A DNA stretch of 64,000 bases from Vogesella alkaliphila (lineage in GTDB: Bacteria > Pseudomonadota > Gammaproteobacteria > Burkholderiales > Chromobacteriaceae): assembly GCF_014652475.1 (NCBI RefSeq), contig NZ_BMYW01000005.1, positions 132,692 to 196,691 on the forward strand, read 5' to 3'. A program made the position numbers and the translations under genes. Below, one piece after another: positions 7,438 through 15,225 of the stretch. Position 1 is the first letter of the stretch, and every line of letters begins with the position of its first letter. The notes beneath the pieces are model-generated. The model was not told the DNA's origin, made no database searches, and worked only from the letters and a program-made list of their open reading frames with translations.

Positions 7438-8433
7438 ATGAAAATCGCCGTTTTCGATAGCAAGCAATACGATCGTCAGGCGCTGACCCTGGCAAATCAT
7501 GATTACGGTTTTGCGCTGAGCTTTTTCGAGCCGCGCCTCAACGGCGACACCGTGGCGCTGGCCGCCGGCTTCGAGGTGGTATGCCCGTTCGTGAACGACA
7601 GGCTGGACGCGGCGGTGGTGGCCAGCCTGGCCGCCGGCGGCACGCGGCTGGTGGCGCTGCGCTGCGCCGGTTTCAACGGCGTCGACCTGGCGGCCTGTAG
7701 CCGGCACGGCCTCCGCGTGGTGCGGGTGCCGGCCTATTCCCCGCACGCGGTGGCCGAGCACGCGTTCGCGCTGCTGCTGGCGGTCAACCGCCGCATCCAC
7801 AAGGCCTACGTGCGGGTGCGCGAGATGGACTTTTCGCTGGACGGGCTGGTCGGCTTCGACCTGCACGGCAAGACCTTCGGCGTGATCGGCACCGGCCGCA
7901 TCGGCGAGGCGGCGATCGGCATCGCCCGCGGCTTCGGCATGCGCGTGCTGGCCCACGACGTGGCACAGGACCGGTTGCTGGCCAAGCAGCTCGGCTTCAG
8001 CTATGTCGATCGCGCCACGCTGCTGGCCGAATCCGACGTCGTCAGCCTGCACCTGCCGCTGCTGCCGGCGACGCGGCACCTGATCGACGCCGACACCCTG
8101 GCGCAGATGAAACGCGGCGCGCTGCTGATCAACACCAGTCGCGGCGGCCTGATCGATACCCCGGCGCTGATCGAGGCGCTGAAGGATGGCCGTCTCGGCG
8201 GGGTGGGGCTGGATGTCTACGAGATGGAGGAGGGCGTGTTCTTTGAAAACCTGTCCGAGGCCGGGCTGCAGGACGACCAGCTGGCGCGGCTGCTGACCTT
8301 CCCCAACGTGCTGGTCACCTCGCACCAGGGCTTTCTCACCCGCGAGGCGCTGGACAATATCGCCCGCACTACGCTGGGCAATGTGCAGGCCTTCGCCCGC
8401 GGCGCGGTGCTGGACAACGCGGTGCACGGCTGA
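7438..8433 (+). CDS. ldhA: Fermentative D-lactate dehydrogenase
   Basis: 331-residue NAD-dependent D-2-hydroxyacid dehydrogenase reducing pyruvate to D-lactate. The N-terminus MKIAVFDSKQYD resembles E. coli LdhA. The nucleotide motif GVIGTGRIG is at about residues 151-159; INTSRGGLIDT carries the substrate-binding Arg and VTSHQGFLT the catalytic His, with the DVYEMEEGVFFEN loop typical of the D-LDH branch. Start ATG 7438 follows GGAGAG. The FNR/ANR box upstream agrees with an anaerobic redox-balancing role. It is followed by an uptake-word palindrome that serves as terminator between convergent genes. Confidence 0.93.
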   Translation: MKIAVFDSKQYDRQALTLANHDYGFALSFFEPRLNGDTVALAAGFEVVCPFVNDRLDAAVVASLAAGGTRLVALRCAGFNGVDLAACSRHGLRVVRVPAYSPHAVAEHAFALLLAVNRRIHKAYVRVREMDFSLDGLVGFDLHGKTFGVIGTGRIGEAAIGIARGFGMRVLAHDVAQDRLLAKQLGFSYVDRATLLAESDVVSLHLPLLPATRHLIDADTLAQMKRGALLINTSRGGLIDTPALIEALKDGRLGGVGLDVYEMEEGVFFENLSEAGLQDDQLARLLTFPNVLVTSHQGFLTREALDNIARTTLGNVQAFARGAVLDNAVHG

Positions 8434-8446
8434 CGCCGGCCGCGCC

Positions 8447-8466
8447 TGCGGCCAACGTTGGCCGCA
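8447..8466. repeat. Palindromic double copy of the TGCGGCCAAC word, likely bidirectional terminator
   Basis: TGCGGCCAACGTTGGCCGCA: two copies fused head to head, in the 37-nt gap between convergent ldhA and the GFA gene. It can fold into an 8-bp hairpin. Confidence 0.8.
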
Positions 8467-8470
8467 AGCT

Positions 8471-8869
8471 TCATTCGCGGCCCGGTTGCCACGCCGCGTA
8501 GTGCGGCTGACCGTCGCTGGCCAGCCACGGCCGGTCGTGACTGCACCAGATGTGCTGTTGCGGACTGACGCCGGGATCGTCGTCCAGCGTCGCCACGCGC
8601 ACGATGACGTGCGGCTGGGCGGTGCGCTCCGCCACCAGCTGGCTGCCGCAGCGGGTACAGAAGTGGCGCAGCTTGCCGGGCGACGACTCGTAGCTGCCCA
8701 GCACCTGCTGCCCCGCCAGCCAGCGGAAGTGCTGGCGCAGCACGCCGGCGGTGCTGGCAAACGCCGCCGCATGCGCCTTCTGGCAGGTCAGGCAGTGGCA
8801 ATGCGTGATCGGCGCGTCGAGCCGGTCGATTTCATAGCGGACGGTGCCGCACAGGCAGCTGCCTTGCAT
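8471..8869 (-). CDS. GFA-family (DUF636) zinc protein
   Basis: 132-residue protein of the glutathione-dependent formaldehyde-activating enzyme superfamily. Conserved zinc ligands are visible: GSCLCGTVRYE near the start, HCHCLTCQKAH (residues about 24-34) and HFCTRCGSQL (about 69-78). The start is ATG 8869 with AGGAAC upstream; the longer in-frame extension runs into the uptake-word palindrome. Most members of this family do not act on formaldehyde and their substrate is unknown, so only fold and zinc binding are claimed. Confidence 0.88.
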   Translation of the reverse strand: MQGSCLCGTVRYEIDRLDAPITHCHCLTCQKAHAAAFASTAGVLRQHFRWLAGQQVLGSYESSPGKLRHFCTRCGSQLVAERTAQPHVIVRVATLDDDPGVSPQQHIWCSHDRPWLASDGQPHYAAWQPGRE

Positions 8870-8887
8870 CGGGGGTTCCTTTCGTGT

Positions 8888-8907
8888 TGCGGCCAACGTT
8901 GGCCGCA
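8888..8907. repeat. Palindromic double copy of the TGCGGCCAAC word
   Basis: TGCGGCCAACGTTGGCCGCA again, in the 49-nt gap between the yaaA stop and the GFA start; likely yaaA terminator and candidate uptake word. Confidence 0.8.
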
Positions 8908-8918
8908 TGCGGTAGGGT

Positions 8919-9698
8919 TTACTGCGCCGCCGGATCGCGGCGGAACAGCCAGGTCTGGGCGTCGGACAGCTCCGGCACGAAGGCGTAGCCCTCGCTGTCG
9001 AACGCCTTCAGCTGCTCGGCGTCCGACACTTGGTGCTGCGTCGCCCAGCGTGCCATCAGCCCGCGCGCGCGTTTGGCGTAGAAGCTGATGATCTTGTACT
9101 GGCCGTTCTTCAGGTCCTGGAACACCGGGGTGATGATGCGGGCCTGCAGTTGCTTCGGCTTCACCGACTTGAAGTACTCGTCGGAGGCGAGGTTGACCAG
9201 CACCGGCGCCGCCTCCGTCGCCAGCTCGCGATTCAGCGCTTCGGTGATGATCGAGCCCCAGAACTCGTACAGGTTCTTGCCGCGCGGGTTGGCAAGGCGG
9301 GTGCCCATCTCCAGCCGGTACGGCTGCATCAGGTCCAGCGGCCGCAGCAGGCCGTACAGCCCGGACAGGATGCGCAGGTGCTGCTGCAGGTAGTCGTGTT
9401 CGGCCGCGCTCAACGACGCCGCATCCAGCCCCTCGTACACGTCGCCCATGAACGCCAGCACCGCCTGCTTGGCATTGTCGGGTGTGAAATCCGGCTGCCA
9501 GTCGTGGTAGCGGCCGACGTTGAGCTGCGCCAGCGCGTCGCTGATGCCCATCAGCTGGCCGATGTCGGCCGGCGACTTGTCGCGCAGCACGCGGATCAGC
9601 GCCATGCTGTGATCGAGGAAAGCCGGCTGCGTGTACGGCACCGTCCGCGGCGGGGTGTCGAAATCCAGCGTTTTCGCCGGAGAAATAACCATTAACAT
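8919..9698 (-). CDS. yaaA: Peroxide stress protein YaaA
   Basis: 259-residue DUF328 protein that limits free intracellular iron and oxidative DNA damage under H2O2 stress. Family hallmarks: N-terminal [16 protein letters not shown], internal [20 protein letters not shown] at about residues 116-135, and [17 protein letters not shown] near residue 205. Length matches E. coli (258). Divergent from dtd across 65 nt. On the minus strand TACAAT (9734-9729) may be the -10 element. Confidence 0.95.
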   Translation of the reverse strand: MLMVISPAKTLDFDTPPRTVPYTQPAFLDHSMALIRVLRDKSPADIGQLMGISDALAQLNVGRYHDWQPDFTPDNAKQAVLAFMGDVYEGLDAASLSAAEHDYLQQHLRILSGLYGLLRPLDLMQPYRLEMGTRLANPRGKNLYEFWGSIITEALNRELATEAAPVLVNLASDEYFKSVKPKQLQARIITPVFQDLKNGQYKIISFYAKRARGLMARWATQHQVSDAEQLKAFDSEGYAFVPELSDAQTWLFRRDPAAQ

Positions 9699-9763
9699 AG
9701 CGGGTCCTTGTCGCGCGCAATGGCAGGGATTGTAACGCAGAGGCGAAACGCTTTTCAGGAGGG

Positions 9764-10219
9764 ATGATGCGAGTATTGGTACAAAGGGTGCGCGAGGCGT
9801 CGGTCAGCGTCGACGGCGAGGTTACGGGGGCGATCGGGGCGGGCTTGCTGCTGCTGGTCGGCATCGAGGCGCCGGACAGCCGCGCCGACAGCGAGTGGCT
9901 GGTGAAGAAGATCAGCCAGCTGCGCATTTTCAACGACGACGACGGCGTGATGAACCGCTCGCTGCTCGACTGCGGCGGCGAGGTGCTGGCTGTCAGCCAG
10001 TTCACCCTGTTCGCCACCACCAAAAAGGGCAACCGCCCCGGCTACAGTCGCGCGGCGCGGCCGGAACAGTCGTCGCCGATGTTCGACGAATTCGTCGAGC
10101 TGATGGGCGCGGCGCTGGGCAAACCGGTGCCGACCGGGGTGTTCGGCGCCGACATGCAGGTGGCGCTGGTCAACGACGGCCCGGTGACCATCTGGCTGGA
10201 CAGCAAGGCGCCGGAGTAG
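9764..10219 (+). CDS. dtd: D-aminoacyl-tRNA deacylase
   Basis: 151-residue Dtd, which hydrolyses D-aminoacyl-tRNA (and glycyl-tRNA-Ala) to keep D-residues out of proteins. The N-terminal [19 protein letters not shown], the SQFTLFA motif (residues about 78-84) and the C-terminal GPVTIWLDS motif (about 138-146), which form the chiral pocket of the dimer, are present. A strong AGGAGGG lies a few bases before the ATG-ATG start. Monocistronic; followed by an imperfect uptake-word hairpin. Confidence 0.96.
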   Translation: MMRVLVQRVREASVSVDGEVTGAIGAGLLLLVGIEAPDSRADSEWLVKKISQLRIFNDDDGVMNRSLLDCGGEVLAVSQFTLFATTKKGNRPGYSRAARPEQSSPMFDEFVELMGAALGKPVPTGVFGADMQVALVNDGPVTIWLDSKAPE

Positions 10220-10271
10220 GCGGGAGCGGGGCGACCCCGACCGGCGCGCGTCACACAATGATTAAAGGCAA

Positions 10272-10301
10272 CAGCGTGCGGCCAAGGTTGGCCGCAACGC
10301 T
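10272..10301. repeat. Imperfect uptake-word hairpin between dtd and the isochorismatase-like gene
   Basis: GCGGCCAA-GG-TTGGCCGC with flanking AGCG/ACGCT arms; GTTGGCCGCA at 10287-10296 is exact, the left copy reads TGCGGCCAAG. Followed by TTTG. Possible terminator of dtd. Confidence 0.6.
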
Positions 10302-10323
10302 TTGACAGCAAGGGGAATACCGC

Positions 10324-10887
10324 ATGACACAGCCACTACCGGCACTGCTGATCATCGACATGCAGCAGGCGATGGCCATGCCACAGGCCGGGGCGCGCAA
10401 CAATCCGCAGGCGGAGGCCAATATCGCGCACCTGCTGGCGGCGTGGCGCGCGGCAGGGCAGACGGTTGTCCACGTGCGCCACATGTCGCGCACGCCGGGC
10501 TCGCTGTTCTGGCCCGGCCAGAGCGGGGCCGAGTTTCAGCCGGCATTCCAGCCGCTGGATAGCGAGACGGTATTCGAGAAGAACGTGCCCGATGCCTTCA
10601 CCCACAGTGCGCTGGAGCGCTGGCTGCACGTGCGCGGCATCCGCCGCCTGCTGCTGGTCGGTGTCAGCACCAACAACTCGGTGGAAGCCACCGCGCGCAG
10701 CGCCGGCAATCTCGGCTTCGACACGCTGGTGGTCAGCGATGCCTGCTTCGCCTTCGCCAAGGCCGACTACCATGGCACGCCGCGCAGTGCGGACGAGGTG
10801 CACGCGATGGCATTGGCGAATCTGGATGGCGAGTATGCGCGGGTGCTGACTACCGGACAGGCGCTGGCCTTGCTGGCGGCGGAGTAG
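10324..10887 (+). CDS. Isochorismatase-fold hydrolase-like protein with Ser in place of the catalytic Cys
   Basis: 187-residue protein of the isochorismatase / cysteine hydrolase superfamily. The catalytic Asp (LLIIDMQQ) and Lys (FEKNVPDAF) positions are present, but the nucleophile motif reads GVSTNNSVEATAR, with Ser (TCG, about 10677) where Cys is expected, next to the conserved cis-peptide turn. PhzD-like isochorismatases also lack the Cys, so activity on a different substrate is possible. The start ATG 10324 follows AAGGGGAA. Function not assigned. Confidence 0.82.
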   Translation: MTQPLPALLIIDMQQAMAMPQAGARNNPQAEANIAHLLAAWRAAGQTVVHVRHMSRTPGSLFWPGQSGAEFQPAFQPLDSETVFEKNVPDAFTHSALERWLHVRGIRRLLLVGVSTNNSVEATARSAGNLGFDTLVVSDACFAFAKADYHGTPRSADEVHAMALANLDGEYARVLTTGQALALLAAE

Positions 10888-10903
10888 CGGCCGCCGTCGC
10901 CGC

Positions 10904-11860
10904 TCAGGCGTGCCGCTGCGCTGCCAGCCAGTGTTCGATGGCGCGGCAGGCCGGGCTCAGGATGTCGCCGTGGTCGGCGGGCAGGTTCAGGTTGTCCGGC
11001 GCCATGCTGCGCAGCCAGGTGATCTGGCGCTTGGCCAGCTGGCGGGTGGCGGCGATGCCGCGCTCGACGAATTCGGCATGGCTGTACAGGCCGTCCTGGT
11101 ATTCCCACGCCTGGCGGTAGCCGACGCAGCGCATCGATGGCAGCTCCAGCGACAGCTGCGGCCAACGTGCGCGGATGCGGCTGACTTCGTCGAGGAAACC
11201 CTGTTCCAGCATGATGTGGAAACGCTGCGCGATGCGCTGATGCAACCAGCTACGCTCGTCCGGATTCAGTGCCAGCCGCAGCAGGTTGCCGCGCGCGGCG
11301 TCGTCGCGGCCGCGTGCCAGCAGCGCCGACATGGTGTCGCCGCTGAGCAGGCAGATTTCCAGCGCGCGCTGGATGCGTTGCGAGTCGTTGGGGGCGAGGC
11401 GGGCGGCGGTCACCGCATCGAGGGTGGCAAGGTGGGCGTGCATGGCCGGCCAGCCGAGGCGGGCGGCATCGGCCTCCAGTTGCTGGCGCAGCGCCGGATC
11501 GGCCTGCGGCAGGTCGGACAGGCCGTCGGTCAGCGCCTTGAAGTAGAGCATGGTGCCGCCAACCAGCAGCGGCAGCTTGCCGCGGGCGTGGATGGCCGCG
11601 ATCAGGCGGTTGGCATCGGCATGGAACTGTGCCGCGGAGTAGGCATCCGTGGGGTCGATGATGTCGATCAGGTGGTGCGGGCATTGCGCCATCTCGGCCG
11701 CCGTCGGCTTGGCGCTGCCGATATCCATGTCACGGTAGACCAGCGCGGAGTCGACGCTGATGATTTCGACCGGAAAGCGTTCGGCCAGCGCCAGGGCGAG
11801 GCCGGTCTTGCCGGAGGCGGTGGGGCCCATCAACAGGATGGCAGCAGGATGATCAGACAT
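10904..11860 (-). CDS. miaA: tRNA dimethylallyltransferase MiaA
   Basis: 318-residue enzyme that transfers the dimethylallyl group to N6 of A37 in tRNAs reading UNN codons. The P-loop [15 protein letters not shown] is at residues about 12-26, [19 protein letters not shown] at about 36-54 holds the catalytic Asp, and [10 protein letters not shown] at about 61-70 is conserved; [12 protein letters not shown] follows. Converges with the isochorismatase-like gene 17 nt away. An uptake word lies in-frame at 11157-11166. Confidence 0.97.
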   Translation of the reverse strand: MSDHPAAILLMGPTASGKTGLALALAERFPVEIISVDSALVYRDMDIGSAKPTAAEMAQCPHHLIDIIDPTDAYSAAQFHADANRLIAAIHARGKLPLLVGGTMLYFKALTDGLSDLPQADPALRQQLEADAARLGWPAMHAHLATLDAVTAARLAPNDSQRIQRALEICLLSGDTMSALLARGRDDAARGNLLRLALNPDERSWLHQRIAQRFHIMLEQGFLDEVSRIRARWPQLSLELPSMRCVGYRQAWEYQDGLYSHAEFVERGIAATRQLAKRQITWLRSMAPDNLNLPADHGDILSPACRAIEHWLAAQRHA

Positions 11861-11912
11861 GGTGGTGTGCGGTAACGGAATGGCCGGTTATTGTCGCATG
11901 GCGCGACCGGCG

Positions 11913-11930
11913 GCGGCCAACGTTGGCCGC
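11913..11930. repeat. Palindromic uptake-word core between miaA and fdxA
   Basis: GCGGCCAACGTTGGCCGC; the flanking T/A of the full word are replaced by G/C, so it is a near match. It sits just after the fdxA stop and may end that transcript. Confidence 0.65.
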
Positions 11931-11958
11931 CGCGGCAGATCGGTGCTTGTGAGGCGGC

Positions 11959-12282
11959 TCAGCGCTCCAGCAGGTGGCGCTTGTCCTTCACCGGCAGCCA
12001 GTCGGCGTGGTCGGCGGGCGGGTCGATCTTGGCGGACAGCACCGGCCACAGTGGCGTCAGCTCGGCGTTGATGGCGATGAAGTCCTGCTGATCGGCCGGC
12101 AGGTCTTCCTCGGCGTAGATCGCCTCGGCCGGGCACTCGGCCACGCACAGCGTGCAGTCGATGCACTCGTCGGGGTCGATCACCAGGAAATTGGGGCCGG
12201 CGTGGAAGCAGTCCACCGGACAGACATCGACGCAGTCGGTGTATTTACATTTGATACAGGCTTCGGTTACAACGTGCGTCAT
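11959..12282 (-). CDS. fdxA: 7Fe ferredoxin FdxA
   Basis: 107-residue [3Fe-4S][4Fe-4S] ferredoxin, a soluble low-potential electron carrier. Cys pattern C-x2-C-x4-C-x3-C-P in CIKCKYTDCVDVCP (residues about 9-22) and CIDCTLCVAECP (about 40-51), followed by the proteobacterial FdxA C-terminal extension ending WLPVKDKRHLLER. AAGGAGCG precedes ATG 12282. Divergent from gluQ over 95 nt, which contain a 7-bp-arm inverted repeat. Confidence 0.95.
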   Translation of the reverse strand: MTHVVTEACIKCKYTDCVDVCPVDCFHAGPNFLVIDPDECIDCTLCVAECPAEAIYAEEDLPADQQDFIAINAELTPLWPVLSAKIDPPADHADWLPVKDKRHLLER

Positions 12283-12321
12283 CTGGGCGCGCTCCTTGAA
12301 TGGTGGGTGTCCGGGGTAATG

Positions 12322-12340
12322 GTTGAGTTATTTACTCAAC
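12322..12340. promoter_or_regulatory. Inverted repeat in the fdxA-gluQ divergent promoter region
   Basis: GTTGAGT-TATTT-ACTCAAC, perfect 7-bp arms, 40 nt upstream of fdxA. It could be an operator or a leader hairpin; no known regulator consensus is recognised. Confidence 0.45.
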
Positions 12341-12377
12341 ATTTTAGTCGTATTTTCCTATTTTCGCTGCTCCCGCC

Positions 12378-13286
12378 ATGTCCGTCACTGCCCCCGTTCC
12401 CGTGTTGCCCTATCGTGGCCGTTTTGCGCCCAGCCCCACCGGCCTGTTGCATGCCGGCTCGCTGACCACTGCGGTTGGCAGCTACCTGGAGGCCAAGCGC
12501 CATGGCGGCGAGTGGTGGCTGCGCATGGAAGACCTCGATCCGCCGCGCGAGATGCCTGGTGCTGCTGACGCCATCCTGCGCACGCTGCAGGCGTTCGGTT
12601 TCGAGTGGGATGGCGAGCTGGTGTACCAGCATGACCGACACGAGCGGTATCGCGCGGCGTTGGCGCAGCTGGTGGCACAGGGCGACGCCTACGGTTGCGC
12701 CTGCACGCGCAAGGAAATCGCCGCCGCCGGCCAGCACGGTGCCGACGGCATGGTCTATCCCGGCACCTGCCGTCACGGCGTGGCGCCGGGGCGCAGCGCG
12801 CGGGCGTGGCGGCTGCGGGTCGACGACAGCCTGACCGCGTTTCACGACCGCCTGCAGGGCGAATACGGCCAACACCTGCAAAGCGAGATCGGCGATTTCG
12901 TGCTGCTGCGCGCCGATGGTTTCTGGGCCTACCAGCTGGCGGTGGTGGTGGACGACATCGCGCAGGGCATGACCGACATCGTGCGCGGCGCCGATCTGCT
13001 GGTGTCCACGCCGCGCCAGCTGTGGCTGCGGCAGAAGCTGGGCGGGCCGGCGGTGACGCACTGTCATCTGCCGTTGATGGTCAATGCCGCCGGCGAAAAG
13101 CTGTCGAAACAGACGCTGGCGCCGGCGATCGACGCCCGCGCCGCCGCCATCGAGCTGCGGCAGGCGCTGACGCGGCTGGGGCATGCGCCGCCGACGGAGG
13201 CGGGCGACGTGGCCGAGCTGTGGCAGTGGGCACGGGATAACTGGCAACTGGCGCGGGTGCCACCGGGACCTATCGTCATTGCATAG
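12378..13286 (+). CDS. gluQ: Glutamyl-Q tRNA(Asp) synthetase
   Basis: 302-residue truncated GluRS-like enzyme that attaches Glu to queuosine 34 of tRNA-Asp. The HIGH-like signature GRFAPSPTGLLHAGSL is at residues about 14-29 and the KMSKS-like motif reads EKLSKQ at about 240. The zinc knob is represented by CACTRKE (about 110-116) and GTCRHG downstream. It lacks the anticodon-binding domain of true GluRS, as expected for the family. An overlapping, larger initiation region is absent, so ATG 12378 is taken. Confidence 0.95.
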   Translation: MSVTAPVPVLPYRGRFAPSPTGLLHAGSLTTAVGSYLEAKRHGGEWWLRMEDLDPPREMPGAADAILRTLQAFGFEWDGELVYQHDRHERYRAALAQLVAQGDAYGCACTRKEIAAAGQHGADGMVYPGTCRHGVAPGRSARAWRLRVDDSLTAFHDRLQGEYGQHLQSEIGDFVLLRADGFWAYQLAVVVDDIAQGMTDIVRGADLLVSTPRQLWLRQKLGGPAVTHCHLPLMVNAAGEKLSKQTLAPAIDARAAAIELRQALTRLGHAPPTEAGDVAELWQWARDNWQLARVPPGPIVIA

Positions 13287-13318
13287 TGAACTTGGTATAC
13301 AATCGCCACCCTTTCGCC

Positions 13319-13344
13319 AAACGGGCCTCTTTCGAGGCCCGTTT
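13319..13344 (+). terminator. Terminator-like hairpin between gluQ and the amino-acid permease
   Basis: AAACGGGCCTC-TTTC-GAGGCCCGTTT, an 11-bp perfect stem. It is downstream of gluQ, but also downstream of TTGGTATACAAT (13293-13303), an extended -10-like element, so it might instead be an attenuator in the permease leader. Confidence 0.65.
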
Positions 13345-13508
13345 GTCATGGCAGAGCAACCGGAACAGGTTGCCGGGGTGCCGCTGCCCGGCGGCGGCAC
13401 GCAGACAGAGCAAAGCGGCCGCGCCGCCCATTCAGGACCCTCGAACCACATGCAGGCTTTCATCTCTTGCACGGCCGCCGTGCCGTGTCCGTTTCTCCGT
13501 TTACCGCA

Positions 13509-13532
13509 GCGACCTTCCGCCGGGAGGGTCGC
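13509..13532 (+). promoter_or_regulatory. Hairpin sequestering the ribosome binding site of the permease gene
   Basis: GCGACCTTCC-GCCG-GGAGGGTCGC: a 10-bp stem (one G-U pair) with 4-nt loop ending directly at ATG 13533. The Shine-Dalgarno GGAGGG (13523-13528) is wholly inside the 3' arm. Two more hairpins precede it (13356-13373 and 13378-13400) and a third at 13469-13483. Suggests translational control of the permease. Confidence 0.6.
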
Positions 13533-14864
13533 ATGAGTCATGCTCCGCAAGCCGCCAAGGGCAAGCTTGGCATCTGGATGTGCACCGCGCTGGTGGTGGG
13601 CAACATGATCGGCTCCGGCGTGTTCCTGCTGCCGGCGTCGCTGGCGCAGTACGGCGCGGCCTCGCTGATCGGCTGGGGCATTACCTCGCTGGGCGCGATC
13701 TGTCTGGCGCTGGTGTTCGCGCGCCTGGCCTCGCTGCTGCCGCACAAGGCCGGCGGCCCCTATGCCTATATCCATGAAGGCTTTGGCGATTTCGCCGGCT
13801 TCCTCATTGCCTGGGGCTACTGGATCGCGCTGTGGGCCGGCAATGCCGCGCTGACCGTGGCCGGCGTCAGCTATCTGGGGGTGTTCTTCCCGCAGCTCAA
13901 CGACAGTAATCTTGCCGCCGGCGCCACCGCCATCGGCCTGATCTGGCTGGTGACCTGGATCAACAGCCGCGGCGCACAAAGCTCCGGCCGGGTGGCGATC
14001 GTCACTACCCTGATCAAGCTGCTGCCACTGGCCGGGGTCACCATCGCCGGCCTGTTGTACCTTAATCCTGATTTCGTCGTATTCAACCCGCAGCACAAGC
14101 CGCTGGCCGAGGCGATTCCGGCCACCATGGCGCTAACGCTGTGGGCCTTCCTCGGACTGGAGTCGGCGTCGGTGCCGGCCGGTGATGTCGAGCAGCCGGA
14201 ACGCACTATTCCGCGCGCCACGGTGCTGGGTACACTGATTGCCGCCGCGCTGTACATTGCCAGCACCATCGCGTTGCAGGGGCTGATGCCGGCGGCGACG
14301 TTGGCCGCATCGGCGGCACCGTTTGCCGATGCCGCGCGCAGCCTGTGGGGCGAGTGGGCATATTACGCCGTCGGCTTTGGCGCGGTGATCTCCTGCTTCG
14401 GTGCGCTCAACGGCTGGTGCCTGATGCAGGGCCACATCCCGGCTGCCGCCGCGCGCGACAAGCTGTTTCCGGCCTTCTTCAAGCGCGAGAACGCGGCCGG
14501 GGTGCCCATCGTCGGCCTGCTGCTGTCCACGCTGCTGGTCACCATCCTGCTGGCGTGCAAGTACACCGGCGGCGACAGCGGTGTGCAGATCTTCGAATTC
14601 GTGATCCTGCTCGCCACCGCCACCACCTTGCTGCCGTACGCATTCTGCGCCATGGCGCTGCTGGCGGTGATGCTGCAGCGCCACCGCCAGTTCCGTCCCC
14701 GCGACTGGCTGGCGCCGCTGGCGTTCTCCGGTGGCGGCTTCGTGTTCGCGCTGTGGACCATTTTCGGCTCCGGTGCCGAGGTGGTGATGTGGGGGGTATT
14801 GCTGCTCTTGGCCGGGCTGCCGGTGTATTTGTGGCAGTTGCGTGAAAATATCGTGAAGGCATAA
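13533..14864 (+). CDS. APC-superfamily amino-acid permease / antiporter (AdiC-PotE-like)
   Basis: 443-residue inner-membrane transporter with about 12 membrane helices. The first helix carries the substrate-backbone loop GNMIGSGVFLLPASLAQYG, very like the arginine/agmatine antiporter AdiC, followed by GGPYAYIHEGFGDFAGFLIA and WIALWAGNAALTVAGVSYL. Helix 6 motif ALTLWAFLGLESASVPAGDV is present. The exact amino acid is not evident. No decarboxylase gene lies nearby, so an acid-resistance antiporter pair is not supported. ATG 13533 is chosen for its strong but structurally buried SD. Terminated by an inverted uptake-word pair. Confidence 0.88.
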   Translation: MSHAPQAAKGKLGIWMCTALVVGNMIGSGVFLLPASLAQYGAASLIGWGITSLGAICLALVFARLASLLPHKAGGPYAYIHEGFGDFAGFLIAWGYWIALWAGNAALTVAGVSYLGVFFPQLNDSNLAAGATAIGLIWLVTWINSRGAQSSGRVAIVTTLIKLLPLAGVTIAGLLYLNPDFVVFNPQHKPLAEAIPATMALTLWAFLGLESASVPAGDVEQPERTIPRATVLGTLIAAALYIASTIALQGLMPAATLAASAAPFADAARSLWGEWAYYAVGFGAVISCFGALNGWCLMQGHIPAAAARDKLFPAFFKRENAAGVPIVGLLLSTLLVTILLACKYTGGDSGVQIFEFVILLATATTLLPYAFCAMALLAVMLQRHRQFRPRDWLAPLAFSGGGFVFALWTIFGSGAEVVMWGVLLLLAGLPVYLWQLRENIVKA

Positions 14865-14879
14865 AACGCCGCTAAAAGG

Positions 14880-14919
14880 TTGGCCGCAAAGCCCTTCTGC
14901 CATTGCGGCCAAGCTTTTT
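14880..14919 (+). terminator. Terminator built from an inverted uptake-word pair after the permease gene
   Basis: TTGGCCGCAA-AGCCCTTCTGCCA-TTGCGGCCAA followed by GCTTTTTT, 16 nt after the permease stop. Left copy exact (14879-14888), right copy TGCGGCCAAG. Confidence 0.8.
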
Positions 14920-14954
14920 TGCGCCAAGTGCCTGATCCTGTTGCAAAAGCCGAC

Positions 14955-14983
14955 TTGCCAAGCGCCATGGCTGCGCTGATAAT
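14955..14983 (+). promoter_or_regulatory. Sigma-70 promoter of the gcv operon
   Basis: TTGCCA (14955-14960), 17-nt spacer, GATAAT (14978-14983); transcription would start just before the glycine riboswitch. Confidence 0.7.
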
Positions 14984-14993
14984 GCGCCCATTC

Positions 14994-15196
14994 CGCAGGA
15001 GAGAGCCGCGCCGGGCCAAACCGGACGCCGCCGCCGAAGGCGCAAGTGCACCCGCAATCGCTCAGGCAAAAGGACTGCAAGAATCGGGCCGTCAGCGGCC
15101 CGCAGAATCTGGAGAGCGGCGCGTACAGCGCCCACCGAAGGGGCTAACGGCGCAATGCCGGAAAATCTCAGGTGCAGGGACAGAGGGGTGTGAGGC
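14994..15196 (+). promoter_or_regulatory. Tandem glycine riboswitch (two gcvT-type aptamers)
   Basis: Two successive aptamers. First: GGAGAG (14998), CGCCGAAGGCGCAAG (15032-15045) and CTCAGGCAAAAGGACTG (15061-15077). Second: CTGGAGAG (15109-15116), CACCGAAGGGGCTAACGG (15133-15150), ATGCCGGAAAATCTCAGG (15155-15172) and GGGACAGAGGGG (15177-15188). The CCGAAGG and CTCAGG-N-AGGAC/GGGAC blocks are the glycine-binding core. A short linker joins them, and it ends 30 nt before gcvT. Glycine binding is expected to turn the cleavage operon on. Confidence 0.93.
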
Positions 15197-15225
15197 AGGG
15201 AAAATCTCACTCCTAAGGACTTGCA

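Noticed and set aside
13348-13536. Small open frame in the permease leader
   Set aside because: Its codon usage and composition do not look coding, it has no SD, and it overlaps the leader hairpins.
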